Source of the DNA: Astragalus membranaceus
Taxonomy: Eukaryota; Streptophyta; Magnoliopsida; Fabales; Fabaceae
NCBI GenBank assembly: GCA_039519185.1
Contig: CM076846.1
Span: 148,938,605 to 149,002,604, forward strand
Direction: 5' to 3'
Length of the DNA stretch: 64,000 nt
Below are positions 1 to 11,098 of this stretch, one piece after another. The position numbers and the translations under genes are program-made. The notes under the pieces are model-generated. The model had not been told where the DNA came from and made no database searches. It saw only the letters and a program-made list of their open reading frames with translations. Within the stretch, counting starts at the first letter, position 1. Each line of letters begins with the position of its first letter.

Positions 1-522
1 GACCATGTCATGGTTACTCTCATCCATTTGTTGCCTTAAGGCCAACAACGATGATGTGGTTCAGGCAGGTTGAGCATTTCGACCAAAAATGCTCTCTGGT
101 GAATCATGGAGAGGGGAAAACGCTGTGGCTGCAGTGTCTGCATAAGTAGACATATTTGTTTGAAGGCCTGCCATCATGGCTGTTGGCATACCATATGGGT
201 AACCCCTAAATTGAGAGATATTTGGAAACCTTGTATCGAAAGTATTTCCAACTAAGGGATTAGCCATTAGAGGGTTGGTAGAAGACCCTAATATCAATGG
301 CTGTGTTAACGCCGCTGTAGTCGACACTGTTACAGGAGCAGTTACCCCTACTATTGTCGAAGATGGCAGAGGAGCAGTTGCTCCCGTGACATTTGCAACA
401 CTAGCGTCACCCATTGACGCTTGTTCTTGTGAATTCTGTGGATTCTGTGCATTAGACGTCGAAGCGTTGTTTGAACCAGAACGTGTCATCTCTGAAAGAT
501 GTTTTCCACTCCTTAAATGCAT
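1..522 (-). CDS. Ty3/gypsy Gag N-terminal fragment (cut by window edge)
   Basis: Open reading frame starting at the ATG at 520-522 with MHLRSGKHL and running off the window start. The N-terminus is Ser/Asn/Thr/Pro-rich and of low complexity, as in the spacer Gag region of plant gypsy elements. It lies just downstream (minus strand) of a primer-binding-site-like sequence and an LTR-like block, so it is the start of an internal domain. The conserved Gag core and zinc knuckle would lie outside the window. The sequence shows position and composition; family membership is inference. Confidence 0.6.
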
Positions 523-602
523 ACACACAACATATCACAAGTTTATGTTTCAAGAACCAATTCGAAAATTGTTTCAAATGATTCTGAAACTTAGCACAAA
601 GG

Positions 603-622
603 GTCCCACTGGGCGTGCCAAT
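603..622 (-). promoter_or_regulatory. Primer-binding site of minus-strand LTR retrotransposon
   Basis: The minus strand reads TTGGCACGCCCAGTGGGACC immediately inside the inferred LTR end, two bases from the terminal CA. A TGG-starting tRNA-complementary 18-20-mer at this spot is what primes minus-strand DNA synthesis. I did not match it to a specific tRNA. It fixes the element orientation as minus. Confidence 0.6.
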
Positions 623-623
623 T

Positions 624-1243
624 TGTTTACCGTGAATTTTGGTAAACAACAACTAGTTTAGAATTTGTTACTTGCAAGATCAACCAGTAAATCTTACGAC
701 ATGTGTGCTATAGTTTTCCAGAAAAAACTATGAATGTTCTTGATGTTATTTGTAATAACTGACAATTTCAAAGTTGTTGAAACTGTCGAATTGCCTTACG
801 TATCTTTTGAATTCGATCAAGTGCAAAAAACAAATAAATTGCAGAAATATTTAAGGAAACATAACTAGATTGCGTTGAAATAAAAAAAATTGGTACACAA
901 TGTCATACATCTGGTTTCTATAAATCATGTTTCTATGTAACTTGGAATTTTGAGCGTGAGAAATATGTATGAGAGTTTGCGACCTCTTTTCTCTATGAAA
1001 AACTACTATATATACTATGGAGAAACTGTAACTTCCTACAACGTCTATATATAACTGTACAAAGGAATTTGAAAACAACTGCCGTATCCTTCGACGGCGT
1101 AACTGCTACGTTCTTCGACAATGCCGCTTTATTCTCCTTTCTGTCGAAGTATTGCCTACAAGGCCTCAATTTCACCGTCTTTGTGAAGCTGTCGAAAGTC
1201 GAAGATCACCTTTGAATTACCATCCCAATGTCGAAAATCAACA
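624..1243 (-). mobile_element. LTR of minus-strand gypsy element
   Basis: The block adjoining the primer-binding site starts TGTTTACC and ends AATCAACA on the plus strand, so it has TG...CA ends, about 620 bp long. It is rich in repeated TTCGAC/GTCGAA words (1090-1240). The right border is inferred from the terminal CA, because the partner LTR lies outside the window and cannot be aligned. No promoter motif was resolved. Confidence 0.5.
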
Positions 1244-1312
1244 TTTCTATTTTAAAGTGACAAGTCAAACCTCATTGACTGCATTTAATTGAGCCTATCG
1301 AAAATGCAGGCT

Positions 1313-2694
1313 AACACATTTGAGTAGCCAAGACCTATGACCAACCCATGTTAGTCCAAAAGTATTAGGGAATATGACTGTGTGTTCACATGAGAACCCA
1401 AATAAGGGAATTCTGAACCCTGATCCATCTGAAATTAGTATAGGGAAACCTCGTGTCATTTCATTTGAGTAGCCAGAACCTAGGACAAAGATAGCCAAGA
1501 AATTCACCAAAATTTGTAACACAATAACCAACCCACGTTAGTCCAAATATATTAGGGAATATGACTGTGTGTTCACATAGGACACCAAATAAGGGAATTT
1601 TGAACCCTGGTCCATCTGAAATTAGCATAGGGAAACCTCATGTCCTTTCATTTGAGTAGCTAAGACCTATGACCAAGATAACCAAGCAATTCACCAAAAA
1701 TTTTAACACAATAACCAACCCACGTTAGTCCAAAACTATTAGGGAATATGACTGTGTGTTCACCACGGACACCGAATAAGGTAATTCTGAACCCTGATCC
1801 ATCTGAAATTAGCATAGGGAAACCTCATGTCCTTTAATTTGAGTAGCCAAGACCTATGACCAAGATAGCCAAGCAATTCACCAAAAATTTTAACACAATA
1901 ACCAACCCACGTTAGTCCAAAACTATTAGGGAATATGACTGTGTGTTCACATGGGACACCAAATAAGGTAATTCTGAACCCTGATCCATCTGAAGTTAGC
2001 ATAGGGAAAACTCATGTCCTTTCATTTGAGTAGCCAAGACCTATGACCAAGATAACCAAGCAATTCACCAAAAATTTTAACACAATAACCAATCCACATT
2101 AGTCCAAAACTATTAGGGAATATGACTGTGTGTTCACATGGGACACCAAATAAGGGAATTCTGAACCCCGATCCATCTGAAATTAGCATAGGGAAACCTC
2201 ATGTCCTTTCATTTGAGTAGCCAAGACCTATGACCAAGATAGCCAAGCAATTCACCAAAAATTTTAACACAATAACCAACCCACGTTAGTCCAAAACTAT
2301 TAGGGAATATGGCTATGTGTTCACATGGGACACCAAATAAGGTAATTCTGAACCGTGATCCATCTAAAATTAGCATAGGGAAACCTCATGTCCTTTCATT
2401 TGAGTAGCCAAGACCTATGACCAAGATAACTAAGCAATTCACCAAAATTTTTAACACAATAACAAATCCACATTAGTCCAAAACTATTAGGGAATATGAT
2501 TGTGTGTTCACATGGGATACCATATAAGGGAATTCTGAACCCTGATCCATCTGAAATTAGCATAGGGAAACCTCATGTCCTTTCATTTGAGTAGCCAAGA
2601 CCTATGACCAAGATAGCCAAGCAATTCACCAAAATTTTTAACACAATAACCAACTCACGTTAGTTCAAAACTATTAGGGAGTATGACTGTGTAG
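1313..2694. repeat. 187-bp tandem satellite, about 7 copies
   Basis: A unit containing AACCAACCCACGTTAGTCC, TTAGGGAATATGACTGTGTG and CATTTGAGTAGCCAAGACC recurs with a constant 187-bp spacing (the ATAACC anchor falls at 1524, 1711, 1898, 2085, 2272, 2459, 2646). The first unit has a rearranged segment and the last is partial. Minus-strand ORFs here are repeat translations, not genes. The array begins about 70 bp outside the neighbouring LTR. Confidence 0.93.
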
Positions 2695-3475
2695 GCAACA
2701 CAATAAAAATTATTAATTGATATATAAATATATAATATAATAAATTAATTTTATGGAATAGTAAAAGATTTCTGCTGTGACATATACATCTGGAAATATG
2801 TAAGAGTGGACAATTGATGAAATTCATTGTAAACTACTTCATTGTAAACTTCACCATGAAATTAATTTTGACCAACTCCTCCAGCTTCAGTGGCTAAAAC
2901 TTCATTGTAAACTACTTCAAACGACTGCTATCAACAAATATATGCTTTTACGCTGCTGCCTTCCATTCCATGAAACTCGAAGCTCAATACTTGCCACTTC
3001 TTATGTTGTTCTACCACTCCAATTATTGTCTTGGGTATTTCCATGAACCATTTCTCCAATAATGGTAGAGTTCATGAACTTGAAGCAACCCATTTTTTGT
3101 GAATCTATTGATAACAAAAAGGCCTCTGTTAGAAGACTATCAGATATTGAAAGTGCTTGAAAGAAACCCATTTTCATTTTTAGACGGATTAAATACACTT
3201 GAGTTTTTTTTGGTGGAGATTAAATAAATAAATAAATAAAACACTTGAGTGCACACTGAAAGAAAAAGGAAAAAATAGTACTATTGCCATGCATGGATTA
3301 GAAACATGGTTTGTAAATTTCTGGAGGAGAATATAAGAACAGAAATATATAATAGTAGTACCTTCTGGAGGAGATTCTGAGCTTCTGTAGATCAGCTTGC
3401 TCCTCTAGTTTCCTCCAAATCCAAATCCAAACACAACTAAATATTACCATGCAGCAGCAGCAGCAGGAGCCACAG
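2695..3475. other. AT-rich spacer, no gene seen
   Basis: AT-rich sequence with a TAAATAAATAAATAAA run near 3225 and a short duplicated phrase (CTTCATTGTAAACTACTTCA near 2836 and 2900). A minus-strand ORF at 3001-3198 has no recognisable domain. I see nothing else. Confidence 0.5.
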
Positions 3476-3834
3476 GTCTTGTGGGAGTTCCATTAGGAGG
3501 TGAACCTCTTACAGTGCTAACAGAGTTCTGCTCCATAATCAAAATGAAGTTAGTACCTACATGTTCAGCTACAGAGTGCATTTAGCAGTATAGTCAATCT
3601 GGGAGAGTAACTCAAAAACAAATCAGCATAGAAGTGACCCAAGAAAAGCCAACACCCAACAATGGAGTCAATACAACAAAACAAGAGTTAGCACATGAAA
3701 AGAAATGGCTTACACTTGTAGAATTTATCACAATGGGTTTTCCCGAAGTGTTGTTGGTGCAATCATCTAACAGGGGAGGCAACGCATTCCCTGACCGTCG
3801 CTGCATATTGCTTGTAGCACCAGTAATTTGCTGA
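3476..3834 (-). other. Exon-like minus-strand segments, unidentified
   Basis: Two segments look coding on the minus strand. Around 3700-3834 a frame reads NMQRRSGNALPPLLDDC and continues to a possible splice donor. At about 3455-3515 a short frame starting MEQNSVSTVRGSPPNGTP ends in a run of alanines and a TAA stop, as a C-terminus might. Both lie downstream of the leucine-zipper exon at 4315-4440 and could be 3' exons of the same gene, but neither matches the usual GBF C-terminus I know, so the link is only positional. Confidence 0.3.
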
Positions 3835-4314
3835 ACACGACTTCTTCAAAACAACAAAGCAAGTGACTAAACCATCATACGAAAAGCATTACATGCAGTT
3901 CATGCAATAGAAAATGTGGAAGAATTAGAATAGACAGTATATGCGAGTTAAATGGATGATAATGAAAATAACTTTGTTTTTCAGTTTTCAAATTAATTCA
4001 CAGTGGAGAAACTAAATTAGCAATAAGATACCGAAGGAACCAAGAAGTGTATCTAAGTATAACCCCCCACATGCAGCAAAGAGTGTGACCAAGTCAAAAC
4101 CACAATAGAAAAGTGAAAATTTGCCAAATTAGAGTTTAAAGCTAGATTCTCAACATAGTTACAAAACTAAATTCTAAACAGCAGTGCTTCAGTAGCCTAC
4201 AGCAGTCCTCCTGTTTAAAGCACAATTGTTTTTTAAGTTGTAATATGCCAACATTTGCATTGCACTGAATTATTAAAATGGCAATGCTTTTGAAGAATTG
4301 TAAGAGAAATATAC

Positions 4315-4440
4315 CTTGATAGAATTGTTTTCAGATGCAAGCTTCTGGCACTCTTCAGAAAGCTTCTGAAGCTCTTCTCGGAGACTTCGATTCTCACCTC
4401 CAAGTGCCTCCACCCTCTTTTGAAACTCTTCACACTCAGT
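4315..4440 (-). CDS. Leucine-zipper exon of a G-box-binding bZIP factor
   Basis: A 126-bp exon (42 codons) bounded by a minus-strand CAG acceptor at 4441 and a GTATAT donor at 4309-4314. It encodes a heptad-repeat coiled coil including ENRSLREELQKLSEEC and ENNSIK, characteristic of the zipper that follows the basic region in plant GBF/HBP-1a/bZIP16-type G-box factors. The preceding exon should encode the basic DNA-binding region (N-x7-R), which I could not find in the 2.5 kb upstream on the minus strand. The exon therefore belongs either to a gene with long introns or to a captured or duplicated fragment. The exon itself is undamaged. Confidence 0.7.
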
Positions 4441-6010
4441 CTGATTGGTACAAGAAATGCAAAAACACATCATTTCAGTAAAATAGTAGTATGAATATAA
4501 ACAAACACCTTTTTCAACTAAGTAGTGTTTGTTACATAGATCAGACACAAATAATATCTTATTGTATAGCATGTCTATAAAGAAATGAAATCTTATAAAG
4601 AGAGAAAAGAAGAATATTTCACAACAAAAGAGAGGATCTTAAAATCTTAAGCAAAAGAATAGCAAACACAAAAACATATTATATGTGTATCTGCTATAGA
4701 ATATCTTAAGATCTTAAGCAACATATTATATGTGTATCTGAAATAGAATATCTTAAGATCTTAAGATCTTAAGCAACAAGTAAACCTTAGTCCATGCAAA
4801 AAACTTGGAAAAGAAGCTTAGTTTTCTTAGACTTCACTTGAGCGAGGCTGGCAGTAAAATAAAAATGAATGTATTAGAGCCTTGCTTGTTAGCAGCTGGC
4901 ACTAATCACTCCATCAAATGCTATGGAATGGCAAAACTTACTCCATGCCTAGAAGCTGTACTTGCTCCAATGTATGAATAATGCTGAGGCAAAATCATAG
5001 GCAAATGGAATGGAAATTCAGCAGCAAAATTATCTTAAAATTAGTCAAAGTGAGTATTCAGTTAGAGGGCAGGTTTCTATATGTAGAGCAAAGTAGATAA
5101 GTACCCTATATTCCTTGGCAGTACCAGTAAATGATAAACATAAACATAAATCAAATAAATACAACATCATTCACACACCATTTCAACTTCAAATGAAAAA
5201 AAAAATGTATCAATCAAATTTCTGTTGGCTTAAAAGAGAGATTCTGCATGAAAAGAGGAACACAAAAAGAATTCAATGTCTACTTTTGTTATGATTATTG
5301 GAAGCAATCAGAATCTAAACCAAGTGAAGAATGTCTACTTTCCCAACATATGAGTATTTTGCAAGCCTTAAATTGTATTCAGCAACACAGATTTCTTTAC
5401 AATTAGTTTTAATTGTGCTGAAATATTTAATTCTCCTCTATGGATACTACTCCAGCTGACATCACTTTGATATCCATGTGAAATATAGGTTGAACATACC
5501 AATAGAATGAGTTAAAGGTTGTGCTAACAAACATATAGTCCCACCTGTGCTAGCAACACCATCATCTTAAAATTTGAATCCCATCTATCCTTGAAATCTA
5601 AAGAACAACACCACCATCTCCAAAACCTGTGAAATACAACAGTCCCACCTGTGTAGTTTCTTTGCAATCAATTTGGTATGTGCTTAGATGTAAAGAATAC
5701 TACTTGAAAATTGCAGTTTATTCTGATGAACAACTAAATAGTATATCTAAAAATAAATCAAAATTAAAATAAATACTTGTCAGTTGCTGTTATATATCTG
5801 CAAAACTAAAAAAGTTGATAATCAACCAATCTTGAGAATTTTTCTAGTGTATCTCATTGGTCCAAATGTATCTAATGCAAAGCATACCATTGTGTGTCTC
5901 CTCATTCTAGCATACCATTGTCCTGCATATGTAGGAGAAACAATTACAATAAAGGGTAAGTGTGAGTAAAAAGGGGCTTAACCTTTGTATTGTAAAAAAC
6001 ATAACCCACC

Positions 6011-6052
<42 letters not shown>

Positions 6053-6916
6053 GAGAAAGAAGAAAAACAATCAATTTAGCTAACACCAAGGGATATGGAA
6101 ATAAAACTGTAGAAACATAAACATAAATGAAGGCTAGGCAGTAATCAAATGATATCAGCAAAGACCTAATTATCAAGTATTATATATAGAATATCGAACA
6201 TATAATAAGAAATCACGATCACATGTATCATAGCAAGGTGAATCCCTTATTACAAAACATTATTTCATAGCTACTCACCAGTTCAGATCAGAACATCTGA
6301 ATCTAGCAATCTTCAAAAAAAAAATTAAAATAGTATCACAGAATTGGAGAAAGAAATCTTCAGAATCTGCAAGGCTATTATCAAATGCCAAAATAGTTTC
6401 CTTTGAGAGTATGTAAGCAAATATCAACAAAACTAAATAGTAAGAAATCATAAGGAAGTCTATACTTGCCAACAAAATTTTATGCATAAATGATTTGAGA
6501 GAGCTACAAAATAAAAATACTTGCCACATTCCCTTCATAGCTTTCTAAAAGATAAGTTCGTATCAGTATAAATGGAAGGGATAAATGTAAATCAAAGGGT
6601 TTAATTCATGAAAGAGTTTTGATCCAAAAAAGGAAAAGATAAACCATACACAGATGTTCATTCCGGTTCATTCTTACTGGGAGAGCCTTTTGAAAGCTAT
6701 AATAGGATTGAAACTTTCACAAATCTGAATTAGTTTATGAATCAAAAATTCAGCATGATAGAAAATTTCTTATTAATCAGTAAAATATAAAAACAAAGTA
6801 TGAATTGTATGAATTGCATCGATCAAAACAATATGTATGGCAGGGCCCTGCTCCCCCTCCACTTTCCCACCAGTAAAGAGTGGAAGGGATAACTTGTTCC
6901 TGAATTGTAATTGTAT
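4441..6916. other. Intron-like or intergenic AT-rich region
   Basis: No supported exon was found. It contains a local duplication of about 60 bp with repeated ATCTTAAGATCTTAAG words (about 4640-4780) and an (AT)n microsatellite (6015-6049). If the zipper exon at 4315-4440 belongs to an active gene, this would be its upstream intron; the sequence alone does not decide. Confidence 0.4.
6015..6049. repeat. (AT)n microsatellite
   Basis: About 17 uninterrupted TA dinucleotides in otherwise AT-rich spacer. Confidence 0.9.
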
Positions 6917-6934
6917 CACTACTACAATTTATGC

Positions 6935-7195
6935 TTTTCGCATCGGTTAAAAATGACTTTTCGCATCGGTTCCGTCTCCGTTATAGATTCAGGTGATGTT
7001 AAAAGTACGCACATTTTGCATCAGGTACGGACCTGATGCGAAAAGTATTTTTCGCATCAGTTGTATTACCACCCGATGCCAAAAGTCCTTTTTAATTAGA
7101 TTTTAGCACCTTTTTGGCATCGGATTTTCAGAACCACCTGATGCGAAAAGTACTTTTCGCATCAGGTCCTGATGGGAACCGATGTTAAAACTAAC
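6935..7195. repeat. Left subterminal repeat array of CACTA element
   Basis: At least six copies, in both orientations, of a word close to TTTTCGCATCGG / CCTGATGCGAAAAG. Arrays like this near CACTA ends are bound by the element's transposase (TnpA-type protein) in known families. Function here is inferred from placement. Confidence 0.75.
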
Positions 7196-7554
7196 TTTTT
7201 TAAAAAAAAAAATTCACAATGTGTACGTATATTCATTTATTTATAAATTACTCAGCCAGTTTTACTTTGTTAAATACCATAAACAAAATATATATTTTTG
7301 CTAACTCATGCTACAATTATGTCTACAAAGAGAGAATAACAAAAAAAATGAGAGAATCACAATGCAAATATCAGTCACAATATCCTCCTGGTTTCAATAA
7401 ACCAATTAATCATTGAATTCATTTGCAAAAGCAAGATTGGTTATATCAATCCATTAAACTCAAGAACAACAAAAAAGATGAGAAAATAGAAAGAACTATA
7501 CAATGTTTGTACTAGTAGACATCCCAATTATAAACATCCCAAAACAGCTACAGA

Positions 7555-7664
7555 AAGCACCTTCAACAAAGCACCTTCAACTCTTCCACATCCTGACCAA
7601 TCTGCATACAAAAAAGCACCTTCAACAAAGCACCTTCAACTCTTCAACTCTTCAACAGTATCCA
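7555..7664. repeat. Local duplications at the broken end of the DUF632 fragment
   Basis: The phrase CAACAAAGCACCTTCAAC recurs, and CTTCCACATCCTGA followed by CAATCTGCAT occurs at about 7584 and again at about 7686. The second copy includes the acceptor and first bases of the captured third exon, so a piece of that exon was duplicated after capture. Confidence 0.6.
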
Positions 7665-8455
7665 TGATGACATTCAAGCATAGCCTTCCACATCCTGATC
7701 AATCTGCATACATCAATAGAAGTTATTATAGTTTTAACATCAAATAAAAAAGGAATATAGTTGTTTAAACTTTAAATATAGTATACAGATACTAAAGCTT
7801 TAAGGTGATATAAATATAACAAAAGTTTAGAACTCTTCACTTACCCTTCTGTTAATTCCAGAAGCTGTGGATACAACTCTTCATCCCTCATTCTTTCAAT
7901 ACGTTTAGATATTGAATCAACAGAATAAATAGCCACTCTTATACGTGAATGCAGATCCTTCACAACTGACCGGGTCTTGTCAATCACTTGAGTGCCTTGA
8001 TATTTTGCAAATTGATGCCTAAGCTGGTGGCATTTTCAATCATAGTCCTTCCTGGTGGATTCACTAGCCTACAGATATCCCAATAAGTAGTGGTCAATAA
8101 AGGACCAATGACTGAAAACACAAACAGGCGCTGCAATACATCTAACAAGCAAAAATCTATACATTGGTAACCAGCTAATTATCCCATGTCCTTGAAAGGA
8201 ATTAAATTTTAGAGGAGGGTAAGGGATAATGCATATTATAGAGTAATACCTTGACTTCCACATAGAGTTTTCGCTCCCATGCATACAGTCTGTCAAGGGT
8301 GGATGAATGGCTTCCAGCAATCATGCAGAATTCTTCAACAAAGTCACTTCCACTATCATCAATATCTTCTCTTGATTTTGCAGCCAAAGGGTTCCTGGAT
8401 GAGGTTGATCGAGAAGACACTGTCCTTTTCCAACTAATAATTTTTTGTACAGGTT
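7664..8455 (-). pseudogene. DUF632 (bZIP-like DUF630/632) gene fragment, three exons
   Basis: Three consecutive exons of a plant DUF630/DUF632 family protein, implicated in cell-growth and nutrient responses and lacking a known enzymatic role. Exon at 8250-8455 encodes DDSGSDFVEEFCMIAGSHSS and LDRLYAWERKLY. Exon at 7845-8068 encodes the coiled region including QLRHQFAK and VIDKTRSVVKDLHSRIRVA. A third, truncated exon (7664-7703) encodes LIRMWKAMLECHH before homology stops. Acceptor and donor sites are conserved and phases agree (an EVK|ASES junction). Near the start of the middle exon an in-frame TGA (about 8010) sits where the family has Arg, a CGA-to-TGA change, so no full product is possible. 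It lies inside the CACTA element and has the same orientation as the ALKBH8 fragment. Confidence 0.85.
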
Positions 8456-9237
8456 CTGCACAAAAGGGTCACAAAATCCATCATTGAAATCCATTTTTCA
8501 AGTAGTAGCAAATAAGCAAGCAAGGAAAAATTAGAGAAAACTTAGACAACTTGAAGCTCAGGCCAAAGAAGGTACACTGTACTGCTTCAAACATTACCAC
8601 AATGTATACCTCTTTTTACCAAACTTGTTACAAACAGCTAACCAGTTTTTACTTTTCAACAAATGGCAAATCTAACAAGAGTTAAAGAAGCACCTATACT
8701 CTAAAGATTAATAAGCCTAATTTTAAAGAAAAATAGGAAACACAAACCTTCAAAGATGTATTGTTTTAAGGCTAAACCAATCATTTAGATGCTAAAAAGT
8801 AAACAATCAGGGTCCATTTAGAATTAGGAAACAACTTACCTTGGAAACTAGGTGAAGCCTTTCAACGGCAACAAACAGGCTGGAAAGCCGTGATCAAAAC
8901 CATAGTAGATGACTTCCCTAAGAAGATCAGAAATTAGATTAATTGGCAAAGTAATAAAAGACTAACAGCTAATGTGTCACTATTACATAAGAAATTCACA
9001 GGAAGTTCAGTTAGTCTGAATTAAGATCATATCAATTATCACATAACTCAGCAACCAATTTGTCATAGATAACACAGATTTTCAATTAGTTCAGAATAAG
9101 ATCATATCAATTATCTTGAAAGAATTATTTATTTGACTCGAAAAATGTTGGATACCCCACTAATTCAACTACAACAAAAAGGAAGGACCTACAAATAACA
9201 GGAAAAACCCAAATAGTACTTGAAAGTTGAAACTCAC
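8456..9237. other. Intron-like sequence between the two captured genes
   Basis: Mostly non-coding. A minus-strand segment near 8860-8945 resembles an exon (frame REVIYYGFDHGFPACLLPL, then a stop) but matches neither flanking gene family and I could not identify it. The junction between the ALKBH8-derived and DUF632-derived tracts must lie in this interval. Confidence 0.4.
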
Positions 9238-9946
9238 ATCATAACAAAACTCATAGCCATAGTGTTGAACCCTTCTTTTGGCTAGACAATTCCAAAGCCT
9301 AGAGTCAACGGCTTGGAGCAATTCCTGAGAAGAGGAAAAAAGCCAACCATTTTAAATAAAACAAAGAAATGCAAGCAAAATACAACTATGGTTAGAAAAA
9401 GTAAAACAATGTAGCATTGATGTAGAAGGAAAAGAGTGGTAAACCTCTTCTTCTTTAGCACTAACAAAATCCCGCACTAGGTAAATTCCTGGAATGTTCA
9501 AATTCGAGTCTGTAACAGATACATGAACCAAGTCCTTCACTTGATCCTGAACAAACAGTACAAACTATGAGTAAACTCATGAATAAACAAACATAAACAT
9601 GAATGAAAATTGTAACTCCAATCAATGAATGGTTGCACAAATACCTGTGGATTCAGCCGAATCACTGAATAACGAATATGCAAAGATCGATCACCAAGTT
9701 GAGGACATGGTCGTCCATGTAATGCATCTAAAGCAGATTGTGCGGAACACACTTCAGAATAAGATACAATAACACGTGTGCCACACTTTCATCTGCTGCA
9801 TAAACTCCATTGAGATCCCCAAATTTGCAGAACACAGAAGCAATTTCATCATATGAAAGCCCCACCGCTGGTCCACAATTGACCACGTAAAGATTTGAGC
9901 TTGATTCACCATTGTTCTTTGGACGCCCAAACCTTCGCAAACCCAT
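9238..9946 (-). pseudogene. ALKBH8: ALKBH8 5' fragment, three exons
   Basis: The first three exons of plant ALKBH8, an RRM plus AlkB-type 2-oxoglutarate/Fe(II) dioxygenase that acts on wobble uridines of tRNA. Exon 1 (9645-9946) starts at ATG 9944-9946 with MGLRRFGRPKNNGESSSN and covers most of the RRM, including NLYVVNCGPAVG and later ALDALHGRPCPQLG. Exon 2 (9445-9546) encodes DSNLNIPGIYLV. Exon 3 (9238-9324) encodes ELLQAVDSR and KRRVQHYGYEFCYD, the entry to the AlkB domain. The catalytic Fe(II)-binding HxD...H exons are absent. In exon 1, after AADES, a 2-bp GT duplication shifts the frame in the RRM. Splice sites remain conserved. This is a captured, inactive copy inside the CACTA element. 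Confidence 0.88.
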
Positions 9947-10555
9947 TTCTATATTCCAACGATAATAGACTCAAAGATTCAATAATTTTGTAAATTTTCA
10001 ATTTCAATTGGCGAACTTGAGGGTACGAATTTGCCTAATACCAAACCCAAATTCTTTTCTTTCTTATTTATATAAAAATATATTAAAAAAACCTTGGTCA
10101 GTAGCTCTTTAAGCTTCCAAATCATCTCCCGTGAGTCTGCAAAGCCTCCGTTCCTGCAAAACCTTAGTTATTAGTTATTAAACTTAAATTTATATGTGAA
10201 TTATAAACACACGATGATCTTGGTTAATTCTTCTGAAATGAAATAGACTTCAAATTCTTGAAATGAAACACACGATGTAAAGACAATAATAAACCCTAGA
10301 GAGTGGAAGAGATGAAGGGGTTACCATGTGGGGGTACTTGTCTTTCTTGTGGTGTTTTCAGGCTTGAAGTTGGGGTGCTGCTCGACAGAACGCAAAGTGC
10401 CTTTGATGGCCAAATCATTTTTCACCTCTTTCCCCATAAAATCTTTGAAATGGGAGAAGAAAATATTATTGAAAACGAAAATAGGAAAGCACAGAAGAGA
10501 AAAATAGAATGGAAACGTGTACATACCTGGTTCAGAGAAGGAAAACGATAAAACG
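9947..10555 (-). other. Upstream tract of captured ALKBH8 (5' UTR/promoter-like)
   Basis: Sequence directly upstream of the ALKBH8 start, minus orientation. An ORF on each strand around 10303-10551 has no recognisable domain. It may carry the source gene's leader and promoter, but no clear TATA box or motif could be assigned. Confidence 0.35.
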
Positions 10556-10785
10556 AAAATGCCTGTAGGGTTTCGCTGGGAGGGGAGGGTTTCTCTGAGA
10601 GAGTTTCGTTGAGAGGGAAGGGTTTCGCTGAGAGGGTTTAGCTGGAGGGAAGGGTTTCGCTGAGAGTATCTGTGCTTGTAGGGTTTCGTTGGGAGGGAAG
10701 GGCTTCGTTGGGAGGGAAGGGTTTCGCTGAGAGAGTTTCAGTGCTTGTAGGGTTTCGCTGGGAGGGAAGTGTTTTCGCGGAGAGG
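10556..10785. repeat. G-rich minisatellite inside CACTA element
   Basis: Imperfect tandem copies of a 20-35 bp unit built on GGGTTTCGCTGGGAGGGAAG and GAGAGGGTTT. The minus-strand ORF over it is Pro/Ser-rich repeat translation, not a gene. Confidence 0.8.
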
Positions 10786-10809
10786 GAAACAAAAATGAAA
10801 GCAAGCTGA

Positions 10810-11098
10810 AAAAATATCAGACTTTTAACATCTGTTAGAAAAGAGCTGATGCCAAAAGTGATCCATTAATTGCAAAATTGCCACCGCATCAGTATTAACA
10901 TCAGTTAAATTTTAACCGATTTTAAAAATTCTGTAAAAAACGTATTTTTATGCACTAGCAGGACTTTCTACACCGGTTAAATAAAGACCTGATGTTAAAA
11001 GTGACCAATTATTTACAGAAATGCCACCGTGTCATTTTCTATATCAGGTATTTTTTACCCGATGTTAATTATTGATGTTAAATCCGTTTTTTCCACTA
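10810..11098. repeat. Right subterminal repeat array of CACTA element
   Basis: Repeated words close to ACATCTGTTAG, CTGATGCCAAAAGTGA and CCGATGTTAA, plus two copies of GCCACCG. The array mirrors the left end and stops at the terminus TTTTTTCCACTAGTG. Confidence 0.7.

Noticed and set aside
1295..2002. Minus-strand ORFs repeating an IRMWVGYC/RSWLLK-like peptide
   Set aside because: Translations of the 187-bp satellite unit; identical peptides recur at the satellite period.
6275..6538. Hydrophobic minus ORF of 87 codons as a membrane protein
   Set aside because: AT-rich sequence gives Phe/Leu/Ile-rich frames by chance; no exon borders or family match.
8860..8945. Candidate additional ALKBH8 or DUF632 exon
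   Set aside because: The encoded peptide matches neither family and contains a stop; left as unidentified sequence.
10532..10804. Pro/Ser-rich minus ORF upstream of captured ALKBH8
   Set aside because: It is a translation of a G-rich minisatellite inside the CACTA element.
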